Counted from the first letter of the stretch, positions 12,111 through 23,629 are shown. The stretch is DNA of 64,000 nucleotides from Reticulitermes lucifugus (GCA_026260175.1 JAKCWW010000784.1:24455-88454); one strand, 5' to 3'. Notes: a model not told the origin generated them from the sequence alone. Made by a program: numbers and translations.

Positions 12111-12840
12111 TCGGAATTTTTTAAAAGTTTCACGCCAAAGGTACTTAACTTTATATGTCGTTGCAGCCATAAATTTAATTCTATTTCTGAGATAAACATA
12201 TGATAGTGAAGATATATGCTTTATCGTCAATATTAACTTCTATATCCGTGCCTTCAACCATTCCCCCCTACTAACATTTCCATATGCACTCCGGGCCCCC
12301 TTTTTTGGAGCATCCGGTATGTAGATAAGGCCCTCTTGTTCCGTTACAAGAGCAGCAGAACTACCACTTTGTCTGCTGCCAGCGACGCTCTGTGCCTTCG
12401 CAACTGGTTAACATTTTTCTCCCGGTCGTTGCGGCAGTTGAAGGTAGCCCTGCTTCTTATGCGGTCTGACAAATTAAGACAAATCCATTCCTGTTTCTCT
12501 TTTCAAGAACACAGACCCCAAGACCTTGCGACAACACAATCATTTTCACTCCATTACACATTTCTTTCATTTGTCTATTACTTTAAATTCTGTACTCTAT
12601 TTATTTATCAAGAAACCCGACACTAACCACTTTACATCTTGAAAACGATATTTTATTCTGTCGCTTATTGAGTGACACATGTTTCTGTTATTTAGAACTC
12701 CTTCTGATAAAGGCGTAACTAAATTTACAAAGAAGGATATTTATGTAAATAAGTCAAAGAACAAAATCTTTAATTTAGCCTTCTGAAATCATACCGCTGT
12801 TGTTATTGTTATTCTTGTTAATCACCTTCTAAAATTTGTA
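12111..12840. other. No identifiable feature
   Basis: No recognisable gene or repeat. The 96-codon plus-strand frame at 12336-12626 is unassigned. Confidence 0.35.
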
Positions 12841-12846
12841 AAAAAA

Positions 12847-13123
12847 TTTTTTTTCAATGTTTCGACAGCCCCTTGGGGGCCTAGGCCGCCTCATTGTTCG
12901 AGGCTTCACGATCACACTTTTTAGNNNNNNNNNNNNNNNNNNNNNNNNNNNNNNNNNNNNNNNNNNNNNNNNNNGGACGAGGGACCAGCCCGTCGCACAG
13001 ACCTCTACCTGACAACACACAACACTCACAAGAGACATCCATGCCCCAGTGGGATTCGAACCAACAATGCCAGTAAGCGAGCGGCCGCAGACCCACGCCT
13101 TAGACCGCACGGCCACTGGCATC
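12847..13123 (-). repeat. SINE-A copy with assembly gap
   Basis: On the minus strand it has the tRNA-like head (CAGTGGCCGTGCGGTCTAAG, box B GGTTCGAATCCC) and the tail end with GAGGCGGCCTAGGCCCCCAA. A run of 50 N (12925-12974) replaces the internal segment that in the 1625 reference includes the ACTCGTCCAGACGAGT palindrome. No target duplication found. Confidence 0.9.
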
Positions 13124-13495
13124 GGAAAACATACGCATACAAACATAAAACTTAATATCTTTCTCAAAGAAGCCTGAATTTTTTTTTGGCTTCGAAAACA
13201 CTATCGACATAAGAGAAAACTATTGTAGATTTAATATTTCAATCTTCAAACTTATTTAAATGTATCGTATGCAATTAAGTATTGTTGAAATAAATAAACT
13301 TACAGTTTCCAATAGCAATAGCCAAACACTATACTGAGTGGGTAGCAACATTTTGAGAGCAAGGGTAAATAGAAAGTGTCCAAAACATTGTCCAAGCAAC
13401 AAAACAAATCATAAAAATAAGATATCCCTTACTGATATAATTTTCTTTTCTGTTTTTTTTGGACTTTGTCCACCGTCTAATTTTTGATGAAGCAC

Positions 13496-13531
13496 GACGT
13501 TTCGGAAGCCGGCTCTGTTTCCGTCTTCAGG
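13496..13531 (-). ncRNA. Hammerhead-ribozyme-like core, complete core
   Basis: Read on the minus strand: CTGAAGA (13524-13530), one extra C, stem GGAA with TTCC (13519-13522 with 13504-13507), then GAAACGTC. This is the order of a hammerhead core (CUGANGA, stem II, GAA, A then stem III). The central loop is 11 nt. The extra nucleotide before stem II is not canonical but is shared by all copies in this window. Self-cleavage is inferred only. Confidence 0.5.
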
Positions 13532-13884
13532 CAAGGAAAGCACGCACTCTGATGGACCCTTTAGACGAAGCCACTCGTAGTCACTGGGCAATAATTATAT
13601 CAGAGAGTCATACACCATCGTCAGAGCCACATAAATTTGCATAAAATATCCCTTGTAGAGATTTAGTACTGATGTGAAAATTGCCTGCCGATGTGTCCAA
13701 CTCACATTCATATAACATAATATATGCCTTCTTCCTGTTGTTTTGTACGGGTGTGAAGCTTAGTACAGCACATTAAGAGAATACGCAAATAGTGCTTATA
13801 TGGAATTCAAACCTAACATAAAGGAAACAAACAGAGACCGGAGAGAATTGCATAATGTGAAGCTTCTTAATCTCAAATATTCAT

Positions 13885-14120
13885 TTAATAAGTATATTGG
13901 GTGACACGTAAAGGAGAACGAGATGGGTGGGATATGTAGTACGCATGGAAGAAATGAGAAATGCCTAAAAATGTTGTTGGAATACCAGAAGAAAAGAAAT
14001 GCCTTCGCAGAGGTAGGCTTATATTGGCGGGTAGTAATATGAAACTTAAGGAAATAGGTTGTGAAAATGTGGACTAGATTTGTTTGGCTCAGGACATCCT
14101 TCATTCATACATTCTCAGTG
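13885..14120 (+). repeat. LINE 3'-end fragment
   Basis: The plus strand reads as ArgTrpValGlyTyrValValArgMetGluGlu, a degraded LysCysCysTrpAsnThrArgArgLys stretch, then a tract where TrpThrArgPheValTrpLeuArgThr replaces the usual AspTrpIleHisLeuAlaGlnAsp. The order equals the C-terminal tail region of a non-LTR retrotransposon. Several stops are present. Confidence 0.6.
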
Positions 14121-14535
14121 TATCGTTGATAAATAACTTGTGTGCGTTTTAAATCCTGTGAAATGCATTAGGATTCGACTGAATGCTTAAAAGATTTGGA
14201 ATATTCGGATAGGATCTGTACTGTTAATTACATGAGTGGTAGGAAGAGGCTCATAAAATTTGTCCCAAATTAATCGCTGATGATAATTAAAGAGGAATTG
14301 CCTATGAGGAAGACAGACAGACTGTCAATTACGTTTAAATGACTGTTCAATTACTGGTTATGAGCTAATCCAAATTGCGCCAAATTAGTGGTACTAATGA
14401 AATATAAACTCCAACAAATTATTTAAAAGAGGATTATGCATATATTTTTTACGAAAAGAGAATAAAACTAATTTTGACATCATTACGTTAAATTAGTCAC
14501 CAGACGAACCCAGTTTACTGGAAGTACTCAGCCTC
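14121..14535. other. No identifiable feature
   Basis: AT-rich DNA, nothing recognised. Confidence 0.35.
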
Positions 14536-14539
14536 ATAC

Positions 14540-14920
14540 CTGAACAACCATCTAGGTCTCTCTCAGCACGGAGTAGAGTCCTTCTAGAGCAGCTGATATT
14601 TCTCTAGAAAGTCAATAAATCAACCGCTTTTTGTGGTATGCAAATTTTTATTACTGTCTTCACAAGAGCCCAACACTTGTCCTTATCCTAAGCCGGATTA
14701 ATCCATTCCACCTCTTCCTATTCTATATGTACGATCCATTAAACTCTTTATCTATTTTTAGGACTTCCAAGTGGATTCTTGCCTTCAGGTTTCCCCACCA
14801 AATTCCTGTATGCATTTCTCTTCTCCCCCGTGTATGTCACATGCCCCACCTAATTCATTCCCTATATTATGGGCCGATGAGTTTTGTTGGCCAATTCAGA
14901 CACAATTATACGGGTTTCTA
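14540..14920 (-). repeat. LINE 3'-end fragment
   Basis: The minus-strand translation includes HisMet-like TyrThrGlyGluLysArgAsnAlaTyrArg, AsnLeuValGlyLysProGluGlyLys, AsnProLeuGlySerPro and further down a degraded ThrValIleLys tract, ending near GACTCTACTCCGTGC. This is one of the better-preserved tails of the LINE family recurring in the window. The family's usual reverse transcriptase core is missing. Confidence 0.72.
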
Positions 14921-15309
14921 ATAATATAGAATTCAGCACTGTCGTCTGCACATTTCAATGTATAGCAGTTGGTTTCGGGGAGGGTATGAAGCAATGAATA
15001 AAGAAGTTTTATATTGTAGGAAGTTTCAAGAATAAACATTTTCGCTGGTTTTAAAAATCTCTCAATTTAAAAATCTTTAGTTCTAAACACAGTTTCTCAG
15101 ACAATAAGCTGCCTTTTTCATGATGTCCTACACATTTAAATCAGATGAAAGGTGAGCCTATAAACGTCATTTAATATCAGCCTATACCTATTACTGTTAG
15201 TGACACGGAATAACCCCGGTTTATAGCAGTGGTCCCGAAATTCATCCATAATTTTTAATAATCTTGGCGGGTTGCTTAATGATGGCCTGTGCCCTTTAAA
15301 AAATGTAAT

Positions 15310-15392
15310 TCTGAAAGCTTCAACCTTCTCCACCCCTAAGGGCCTGTCCAGTCCTGAACAGGGATAGCTTTACCTTTACCTTTACCTTTAAA
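15310..15392 (+). repeat. SINE-C 3'-end fragment with (TTTACC)n tail
   Basis: Shares GCTTCAACCT and CCTAAGGGCCTGTCCAG with the SINE-C copy at 51941 and ends in three to four TTTACC units. Only the last 80 bp or so of the family are present. Confidence 0.75.
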
Positions 15393-15745
15393 AATCGTAA
15401 TGTTATATTGCGAATGCTAAATTCTAGTAGCTAAAGTATTTATAAAATATAACATAATACACCTCTAAGGCAACGAATAATTAAAGTTTTAATACCATTT
15501 GTAAGAATGTAAGTACGGATATACCCGTCCTACCAAAAACTTCAATAAATCTGAGGGGATACTGGATGTCCCCGGACCAAATTTTTAAGAACATTTTTTT
15601 TTTGAGAAATAATGTCCAAAATTCTTATTCAGTTCTATGCCATAATTACGTGTGATAAATGTTGTTTGAATTTTTCCAACATTAAAATCACTTTTGCTCT
15701 CATGTATTGCAACTACTCTCCTCTTGTACTGAGACTACGGGGGAT

Positions 15746-15817
15746 ATTGTCTGAAGGTATTGACAGCATACTGTCTGAAGGTATTGACAGCATGCTGTCT
15801 GAAGGTATTGACAGCAT
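15746..15817 (+). repeat. 24-bp tandem repeat, three units
   Basis: Three nearly identical units containing TGTCTGAAGGTATTGACAGC (15746-15769, 15770-15793, 15794-15817). The 24-bp period keeps frame, so a chance frame here encodes Leu-Ser-Glu-Gly-Ile-Asp-Ser repeats. No gene is implied. Confidence 0.9.
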
Positions 15818-16535
15818 ATTCGTCTCCCTGTATGAGACTCTGATATACTTTTAAATTATTACAAGCGACTATGTAACCACCTTTCCAAGAATAAAATTTC
15901 TTGGCTTTAAATCAATAAATCAAGAGAATAATATGATCCCTATGACGTCAGAAAATAGAATTATTGTTTAAAGGAGGGTATTTACTGAAGGGAAGAATAG
16001 GGATTATGTGGTTAGACGGGGGAGAAAAAAAGAGGAGGGTGGATAATATAAAAAAAAGAACAAGACAGATAAGAAGAGGAAGGAAAGCACCGTAAAAAGA
16101 AGCAAAAGAAGTGACTGAAGCGGAAGTAAGAGAGGGGGATATAAAGGGAGGAGGCTAAATACTGTGCATAGTCACAGACCGGAGGTGATGGTACAAAGAC
16201 TAAGTTACAAAGTTGCTGACATGACCGTTAAGCATCCGCCTCTCTATCAAAGTCCTTCCCAGACTTGCTTCTTTCTCTTATAGAGCACCCAGTTTTTATC
16301 CCTGTCTCTTCGCTGATACGTCTTCTTTCCTAGAATAACTTCACTGTAAGATCAAATATTCTGATGCATTAATTCCTTTTGTTACTCAGAAGATAAGTCT
16401 ATAATACGAGACGTCAGTTCAGTTAATTATAGGTCTACTGGTTACCAATAAAATTGCAACAATTTCTACTACACTAAACGACATTGCCTTTGCTCAGGAA
16501 GAATCTTTAGACGTTCCTCTGTTCGTATTACCTAA
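15818..16535. other. No identifiable feature; purine-rich stretch
   Basis: About 15970-16160 is strongly purine-rich on the plus strand (GAAGAG, AAGAAG and GGAGG words). No gene recognised. Confidence 0.45.
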
Positions 16536-16539
16536 CCAA

Positions 16540-16860
16540 CTAACCTGCTCACTCGATGAAGTAGAGTCCTCCTTGAGCGGCTAATATGTTTTCAACCACT
16601 CAAGAAGTTCCCCGCATTTTATTGAACCCAAATGTTCATTACCGTGTACACAAGAGTACACCCCTTTTTCCTATCCAAATCGGTCCAGTGCACACCCTCC
16701 TACCCTATTTCTTCAATCCATTTTAATAGTATCCTCCCATCCACAACAAGATCTTCCAATTGGTTTACAGACCTCTGTATGCATTATTCTTCTTCCCAGT
16801 GCGTGTCACATATCCTGCCCATCTCACGCCTCGTATTATGGACTCAAACTGGAACTGCAT
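16540..16860 (-). repeat. LINE 3'-end fragment
   Basis: Same family as 14540: the minus strand shows MetGlyGlnAsp-like, LysLysAsnAsnAlaTyrArg, the GlyArg-rich tract, ValHisGlyAsnGluHisLeu and AsnAlaGlyAsnPheLeu equivalents, then GGACTCTACTTCATCGAGTG and a GTTAGTTGG tail. Degraded. Confidence 0.7.
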
Positions 16861-16994
16861 TTTCAGTATTAATATACAATTTCGGTGATCACTTGTACGG
16901 AAATGCGATAATTAACAAACTGTATTGAGCATAATTATTGTAGGGAAGCTTATAATCTCTCTGTTAATCCAGAGATTACTAGCTTATTGTGGAG
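16861..16994. other. No identifiable feature
   Basis: Short AT-rich interval upstream of the SINE-B at 17011. Confidence 0.35.
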
Positions 16995-17010
16995 CTCGAA
17001 GGTTCATTAA

Positions 17011-17291
17011 AGGTAAAATTTCACCCTAGAACAGGCCATGAAGGCCCAGAGGGTGAGTAGACGTGTAGCTCTACTCTTTCTTTAACCTCGGCGCTAGATG
17101 GGGTTGGGTGGTCAACGTCACGCCTCGGCCGCTTTTCCCCCCGGAATGACCAGGTACCCATTGTACAGGAGGCTGGGTAGGCCCCAGGGCCGATCTGGAT
17201 GGCTGCTGAAAATCTCGCCCTCACCGAGATTCGATCCCCGGACCATCCAGCTCGTAGCGAGTCGCTATACCGACTGAGCTATCGCGGCCCA
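17011..17291 (-). repeat. SINE-B, full-length with exact 16-bp target-site duplication
   Basis: On the minus strand the tRNA-like head begins GGGCCGCGATAGCTCAGTCG and continues GTATAGCGACTCGCTACGAG with a box-B-like GGGGATCGAATC. The body includes GGGCGAGATTTTCAGCAGCC and GGCCCTGGGGCCTACCCAGC, and the 3' part CATGGCCTGTTCTAGGGTG ends in TTTTACCTTT. The direct repeat CTCGAAGGTTCATTAA lies at 16995-17010 and 17292-17307 without mismatch. Best dated-as-young SINE-B in the window and the reference for this family. Confidence 0.95.
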
Positions 17292-17374
17292 CTCGAAGGT
17301 TCATTAACGTGTTCAAAATAGCCCGTCACTCTGTTTTACCTTAAAGCCAGATGAAACCAAATCACACCCTCACG

Positions 17375-17720
17375 AGTTCTTTCGTTAAGGTTCATTTCAC
17401 AGTTAAACTCTCATCTATGCCTAGGTCCCCTAAGTGGTCTCCTGCCACTAGGTTTTCTGACCACAGTTTCGTACGCAGACTGCATCTACTTTACATGTCC
17501 TACATAATATCCTCGTAATTCCTGGTGAACAAAAATATTATGAACCTCTTCAATGTGCAATATCCGTCTGCCTCCTGCTACTTCTTCCCTCCTACATCTA
17601 AATATTCCCTCAGCACACTATTCTAAGCACTCTCAGTCTCTGCTCTCTCTCGGGGTGTCAGCTCGTTTCACAGCCGTAGAACACAGCAAGCAAAATTACA
17701 ATCTTTAGGGAACACACCCT
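17375..17720 (-). repeat. LINE fragment upstream of the 3' tail region
   Basis: The minus strand shows the order typical of the part of the non-LTR tail before the 3' end: a CysGluThr-like tract (CTACGGCTGTGAAACGAG), an Arg-Val-Leu/Glu-rich stretch, then further on GlyArgArg-like and LysProSerGly motifs. Same type of sequence as the other LINE tails but extending further towards the reverse transcriptase. Degraded. Confidence 0.6.
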
Positions 17721-17784
17721 GCTGTTTCACAAACTAAGTCATAAAGGCAGTTTCAGTCAACACAACTATATTTCATTCTATAAA

Positions 17785-17910
17785 CAATATTTTTCTTTAT
17801 AAACTGCTACATGTTTCGACCTCTAAGTCTCATTATCAGGTGTGATAATTGAAAAGGAAGGCACTCAAATCGGAGTCGAAACATGTAGCAATTTATAAAG
17901 GCAAATATTA
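17785..17910. repeat. Inverted repeat bearing hammerhead-like half-motifs
   Basis: Arms 17796-17820 and 17875-17899 are inverted copies (24 of 25 matched) built around CTACATGTTTCGAC and GTCGAAACATGTAG. Weaker pairing extends outward. The left arm with 17821-17840 reads, on the minus strand, as a degenerate hammerhead-like core (CTGATAA, stem, GAAACATGT); the right arm keeps only the GAAAC end. Confidence 0.7.
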
Positions 17911-18312
17911 TTTTTGTCATAAATGGTGTTTGTGTTGATCAAAATGTTATTTATTATTTAAGAAAAATTAAAGTTTTTTTTACTATCGAATATCGTGTCT
18001 TCAGATAAAACGTGAGAAGATAAAAGATTCTGAACAGAATTTCGCAACGGACTCGCAGTGGATATCTGGAGGTTTATTTCTGCATCTAATTTGTGGCTGT
18101 CAGTTCACACACTCAGCCACTCTCAAAGGAGCAAATATCCTGGCTGTTCGATTTTAAAGAATCCTGAATCTGGTGTATTATAATAATCGTGAATGATGTT
18201 TTAACAGTGTAAACTAAATCCTCTCACGCTAAAATATCCCACACCAGACTAGTGATATAGATTGATTCTTTCTAATAGGCTACCATGGTGGTTTTTCCTC
18301 TCCCCTTTCCAG

Positions 18313-18346
18313 CTGAAGAAGGAGACACATTTTGTCTTTGAAACGT
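18313..18346 (+). ncRNA. Hammerhead-ribozyme-like core, complete core
   Basis: CTGAAGA (18313-18319), one extra A, stem GGAGAC pairing with GTCTTT (18321-18326 with 18334-18339, two G-U pairs), then GAAACGTT. All core positions expected of a hammerhead are present. No convincing stem I was found, so the whole ribozyme may be decayed. Confidence 0.5.
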
Positions 18347-18738
18347 TGTAAGGGGATTTATAGTCTGAGACAACCGACAATGTCCAAAATATCACTCACG
18401 TCCGTCTTGAGTCTTACCGTACCTCTTATTTAAAAACTGCTTACAATAAAGATCCTACAACTTAGCTCTTTCAAAGGATAACAAAAATAAGCCTCTTCCT
18501 CTACACTTTTCCTCTACCAGAATTACCTCAATTGTAGCGGTTCAAAATCAACAGATTGCTTAAAGGAAAAATTCTGTTATCAACTCTCTACAAAGTCTAC
18601 AATATAACTGGCATCTATTTACACCCTAATTACCCTTCAATATAAAATGATTAATTGTAAAATGAGATCTCATTTAAATTCAAAGAACTTTCAGTGCAGT
18701 AATTTCTCTTAGTATATTTTGATGGGGCTACGTATTAC

Positions 18739-18772
18739 CTGGCGATGGCCCATTTCAGCCGAAACATGTTTA
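18739..18772 (+). ncRNA. Degenerate hammerhead-like motif
   Basis: CTGGCGA (18739-18745), one extra T, stem GGC with GCC (18747-18749, 18758-18760), then GAAACATGTT. The first box departs from CTGANGA at one position. Same layout as the better copies. Confidence 0.4.
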
Positions 18773-18829
18773 GGAAATTTTCTCATATATATAACAAATA
18801 TGATTAGTTGTTACAGACTGTCTTTTTCT

Positions 18830-18891
18830 TTATTATTATTATTATTATTATTATTATCATCATCATCATCATCAACAACAACAACACAGCG
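18830..18891. repeat. Compound (TTA)n (TCA)n (ACA)n microsatellite
   Basis: About nine TTA units, then six TCA and five ACA units in direct series. Confidence 0.95.
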
Positions 18892-19600
18892 GTATGAATC
18901 AAATCAAGATCATCCTGACTGTTGCTTTTCTACCCCAATTCCAGAACAGGTTTCTTCAAATGGCCCCAGTCCTTACTCTTTATACGCCTAAGGCCGGATA
19001 TAGGCTTTGCCGTTTGCACTACACAAAACCGACACCCCAGAAGCAGGACCCACAGGAGATTAGGCTTTTATTTATTTCCGACTTCCATCCCCGGACTTTA
19101 GAACATAAATATGATAAACAGCAAGACATTATATATATCACTGTTTTGATGCTCAATTTATGAACCTTTGATATATGGGTTTCTCATGATTTCCCTAGTT
19201 GCAACATGATTATTAGCCTAAGTAGTCAGACGTTTCGCTCTGCAACGTGCTGCATCGGGTACTGAACAGAGGTCATGTCCCAGATGATTCACTGACACAG
19301 TCTGATCCACAAGAAGTTATCTGAAATTGGTATGGCGAGGCTGGAGACCCAAGCCACCAAACAGCTTTGAACTTCACGCTACAGTGAACCACAGGAATAC
19401 AGCTGTCAGTCTTACGGACACCAGAACATGGGGTTAAGTCCATCAGGAATGGGGAAACACTAGTTTAGAGACACTGCTTAGCTCAACTTAATGACTTCAC
19501 AGAATCCCTCTTAAAACTGTAACAGTCGCTTATCTCGTCAAGACAACTGAGTCATTAATGCAGTCCGAACGATAATTAGCGTGTTTATGAGCCTGTTATT
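18892..19600. other. No identifiable gene; weak hammerhead-like trace at 19228
   Basis: GACGTTTCGCTCTGCAACG (19228-19246) recalls the GAAACGTC end of the motif on the minus strand, but the CTGANGA box is not preserved. Nothing else recognised. Confidence 0.35.
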
Positions 19601-19601
19601 G

Positions 19602-19829
19602 GATGGAGGGGATTGGTTGGTTTCACGGCCGGACCGCTTTAACCCCGACGACAGAGCCCCAAGAATTGCAATACATATTGATTGGGAAGCTGCGTGCGCC
19701 AGAAGGCTGGTATGTCTGCTTAGTAGAGGAGAGAAAAATCTCTTGCCCCCGTCTGAAATCAAACCACGATTCCTCGGAAGTTCATCTCGTAGCCTAGTCA
19801 CTATATCGACTGAGCTACCATGGCTCCTC
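19602..19829 (-). repeat. Divergent tRNA-headed SINE, SINE-B-like
   Basis: The minus strand begins GGAGCCATGGTAGCTCAGTC and GATATAGTGACTAGGCTACG, a tRNA box A region, then TGGTTTGATTTC at the box B position and GGGGCAAGAGATTTTTCTC as in SINE-B. The body ends with GTTAAAGCGGTCCGGCCGTG. Divergent from the main SINE-B copies, so either an old copy or a subfamily. Confidence 0.7.
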
Positions 19830-20665
19830 TTATGAGAATATGACCTCAATAAACCACGCAGCGAAGGTACATAGGCACTCTTACATTCCCGCAGCACGAA
19901 CGGATTCTACAGCATAGGACCTACGCGAATTTGAGAACTAGAAAATTATTTTTGCATTTCCACAAAACAAAGAAACAGACATATAGGTTTTCGTAAAAAA
20001 TATTTGTACATAAATTTTTATAACACATTTATATCGCAGTTCCTTTTGAACTACGGGAGTCAGAAAGGCAATAAAGCACAATATTTTTATCTGGAATATT
20101 ATCATCCACGCGAGATGTAAAATTTATATCGATTATGAATTAACATACCTTACATATACTCGTAATTGTACATTTTTCAACAACTAAACATTAAGTGATC
20201 ATTGAGAAATTTGATACACTGGAAAATGACCTATAGTGTTTAATTTTCTGAAAAAGACTCAGAATGTTGAAACTGCCTTCATAGTCGCTCCAGAGACTAC
20301 TGTCTTATGAGACGGTATAATGAGACAATATACGTGACAGTTTATTTAAAAGAACGCAGCATTATAATATTTGAAAGCGATAAGAAATTTTGCATTTTGT
20401 CACACAGAGTATTTATGTCTTTTACAGTTCTCACAATGAACAGTGATTACTTACCTAAAGGGATGTAAGAGTTTGCTGTTATAATAAATATGGATTATGT
20501 TCTCTATGAGTTAGAAACTAAATTTTTTAAGCAATTTAGATAAATGTTGGTCTTAAAAGTGTTATTTACCGTTTGTTATAAACGATTAAATCTGTGCGCT
20601 CTTACTCAAAACTGCAGAGATTCAAATTATCCTACACATGACTTTCTTCACCAAATTTGATTTGT
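19830..20665. other. No identifiable feature
   Basis: AT-rich DNA, nothing recognised. Confidence 0.35.
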
Positions 20666-20669
20666 ATTA

Positions 20670-20940
20670 GTCAATCAAGAAGGGTGAGGTGGGAGAACAT
20701 ATAGCACGCATGGGATTAGAGGAAAATGGTATTAAATTTTACTCGGCAATTGGAAGGGAATGGTGTTTAAGGAAATGGATTGTGAGGGTGTCGAGTGGAT
20801 TAATGTGACACAAAGAGGGACCAGAGTCCAGGGATGGACTCTACTGACGACCGTAATAAACTCTCACTGTCCATAAAAGGAGGAAAATTTCTCGATCAGC
20901 CGAGTGACTATTAGTTTCTTCAGAAGTAATTGCTCTACGA
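20670..20940 (+). repeat. LINE 3'-end fragment
   Basis: The plus strand carries equivalents of ValArgTrpGluAsnIleAlaArgMetGly, the GlyCysGluGlyValGluTrpIle stretch, a degraded GlnArgGlyThrArg tract, and the 3' GGAAAATTTCTCGATCAGCC block. It continues to TTTCTTCAGAAG. Same family as 14540, opposite strand. Confidence 0.65.
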
Positions 20941-21092
20941 AATATCTTAAGTAATCACATGTAGATTATAAGTATGAGGATTGCTAAACTGAAGAACCGC
21001 TCTGAGGTTTTGACAGTTGCCCTTCACATACAGCCAATTACAGTATCCACATAGTCCAGCCTCAAGAACTCTGTTCTGTTACAGTTCATTAC

Positions 21093-21917
21093 CTAGTTTT
21101 GTCCGTGACACTTCATCTTCTATTTTTGTCTGTGAAAACTATCTAGTTTTGTCTGTGACACTTCATCGTGTAGTTGTGTCTGTGACACTTTATCGTGTAG
21201 TTGTGTCTGTGACACTTCATCGTCTAGTTGTGTCTGTGACACTTCATCGTCTAGTTGTGTCTCTGACACTTCATTATCTAGTTGTGTCTTTGACACTTTT
21301 TTATCAATTTTTGTCTGTGACGCTTCATCATCTAGTTTTCTGCGTGACACTTCATCATCTAATTTTTTCTGTTGCACTTCAACATCTAGTTTTGTCCGTG
21401 ACACTTTATCTTCTATTTTTGTCTGTGAAAACTCTCTAGTTTTGTCTGTGACACTTCATCGTGTAGTTGTGTCTGTGACACTTCATCGTCTAGTTGTGTC
21501 TGTGACACTATATCGTGTAGTTGTGTCTGTGACACTTCATCGTCTAGTAGTGTCTGTGACACTCCATCGTGTAGTTGTGTCTGTGACACTTCATCGTGTA
21601 GTTGTGTCTGTGACACTTCATCGTGTAGTTGTATCTGTGACACTTCATCGTCTAGTTGTGTCTGTGACACTATATAATGTAGTTGTGTCTGTGACACTTC
21701 ATCGTCTAGTTGTGTCTGTGACACTCCATCGTGTAGTTGTGTCTGCGACACTTCATCGTCTAGTTGTGTCTGTGACACTTCATCGTGTAGTTGTGTCTGT
21801 GACATTTCATCGTCTAGTTTTGTCTGTGACACTTCATTATCTGGTTGTGTCTCTGACACTTTTTTATCAATTTTTGTCTGTTGCACTTCAACATCTAGTT
21901 TTCTGTGACACTTCATC
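21093..21917. repeat. 27-bp minisatellite, ~30 units, open on both strands
   Basis: The unit is about GACACTTCATCGTCTAGTTG plus TGTCTGT. There are two higher-order blocks: about 21093-21388 and 21389-21917. Both start with a CATCTTCTATTTTTGTCTG unit followed by a GTGAAAACT variant, and both end with units containing TTTTTTATCAATTTTTG. The central units of the second block are expanded. Because the period is a multiple of three, frames stay open: minus strand repeats Asp-Glu-Val-Ser-Gln-Thr-Gln-Leu-Asp/His (21120-21404; 21413-21922), plus strand repeats Val-Ser-Val-Thr-Leu-His-Arg. No flanking exon evidence supports translation. Confidence 0.92.
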
Positions 21918-21919
21918 AA

Positions 21920-23380
21920 CATAGTTTCTTAACAATTTTCTTTTTATTCCTCGAAAATTATCTAATAATTGAGGACTGGGTACTTCAGAACGTCTTGGAT
22001 TACATTCGTATGTAAATTGTGTTTTAAATGGGCCATTATAGGGAGACGGTAATGTGGAAGGGCGAACGGGTGTAACTTTAATGAACACTCAGGAGTAAAG
22101 GCAGATGAGAAGAGGGACGCAGAAGCATTGGACTAAACGTCTGTCTGTCTGTCTCTTTCCTCCTGTTGTCTTTTTTATTTTTCCCTTTAACTTTTACAAA
22201 TACCTCTCCTTCTCTCACTCTCTTTATATACGCACACCTGGGATTATCTTATGTGTTTAATGTGTTTACATTTATTTGTTTTTATTTATCGTCCTCAGTG
22301 ACACATCACTATGTGGCATAGAATGAATGATTTATGGTCAATAATGAAATGGACATTTTCGTTAAGGAATTAGCCATGGACTAATTTAAGTTACTATGCC
22401 GTCGCCTACAGAGAAAGAGGAAAACCACGAAACCATGTATCTGTATCACGTTGCGTGTCATTATCCAAGCACTACTTCAGCAGGGAGTCGACATCAGAGT
22501 GCATAAAAGTGCAATTAACAATATTCTGATTCACACAAAGAGATGAGAGCTGCACTGCAAAAAGAACGTCAAATATCATTAGGCCAATACAAAGATTGGA
22601 AAAACAATAGTTATACAGTAAATGAGTTTAAAATCAAATTTCGTAGTACAAGAAGAGGAGAATCTTCTAGAGATAAGAAACGGAGCTTGTATATTGGTGA
22701 AATAGCTGTCATACTGATGATTATGATGACGTAAAATTCTATGTTAGTAGAATGGAGACTGGGGAACAAAAAATAGTGAACTGAATGGTAGCAAGTACTG
22801 TCGGAATTTAATTTGTTCTCCAATAATGATAAAGAAAGGGGAAGACTGGGTTATAAATTTTAAGGTAGGATTTTACTTGGAGTATTTCGGTATCCAGCCT
22901 CTCTCTAGGAAATTGCGTGGTGCATGCGTAAAGACGGTAATGTTGTGGCCTACAACTGTACACAACTGGCAGAACAGTCACGTGGTCAGGTAATTTCACG
23001 GCACTCATCCGTCTAGATCGTGGCCCATAAACTTTAAACCCCAATTTATTTTTTCTGACATAGGAATTTTATGTGCACAAGAGAAGTGTTGTAAGCCACT
23101 GGGGTACTTTAAGCTGAGATAAGGCAGCGTTAGGTAGAAGGGTGCGATGAAGTTCGCTAGTAGTGACGAATGTTTTAGAAAATAACTTTTCCAGATGACA
23201 GGAAGGTACTGAATTGGATCTTCCGTGAATCTTCTACGCAAAGTGGAAAATGTGCAACATTGTTATACCTCTTCAGATTAATAAAATTGTACGAGGTAAG
23301 TGCATAAGAGATATTACTAAAGATGGGAGAATGATATTAAAATGGATCTTAAAGAAATATCTCATTCCATTGGCGCCCTG
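21920..23380. other. No identifiable gene; short (GTCT)n at 22139
   Basis: Contains a short GTCT run at about 22139-22156. No gene or transposon recognised otherwise. Confidence 0.4.
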
Positions 23381-23384
23381 GCCT

Positions 23385-23565
23385 CCTTCAGGATCAATTT
23401 CCAGGCGTCTCATCCATAGCTATTTTTCTCCAGCCTCTAAAATCAATTTTCTTCAAATCAGTTTCAACTTCGCCCATCATCTCTTTCTTGGCTTTCCAAC
23501 GGAGCTTTATCCTTCAGGGGTATTCTTAAACATATTCTTCACGGTTCTTTCTTATTGAAACCATT
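23385..23565 (-). repeat. Possible LINE fragment (second family)
   Basis: The minus strand carries LysAlaLysLysGluMetMetGlyGlu-like and a Pro/Lys/Gly-rich stretch near CCTGAAGGATAAAG and GAGACGCCTGGAAATTGATC, reminiscent of RT tail regions of other insect LINEs. It is short and degraded, so the assignment is tentative. Confidence 0.35.
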
Positions 23566-23629
23566 TTGATGCGTTTCATGAGGCTCAGAGCAGATTCCAT
23601 TTCCCTGGTAAAATCTTGGGAACTTGAGG

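Noticed and set aside
21093-21917. CRISPR array
   Set aside because: Units are contiguous 27-bp repeats without unique spacers, and the window is eukaryotic.
21120-21922. A repeat-protein gene on the minus strand
   Set aside because: The frames are open on both strands because the unit is 27 bp. No start context, splice sites or flanking exon support a gene. Kept only as a finding.
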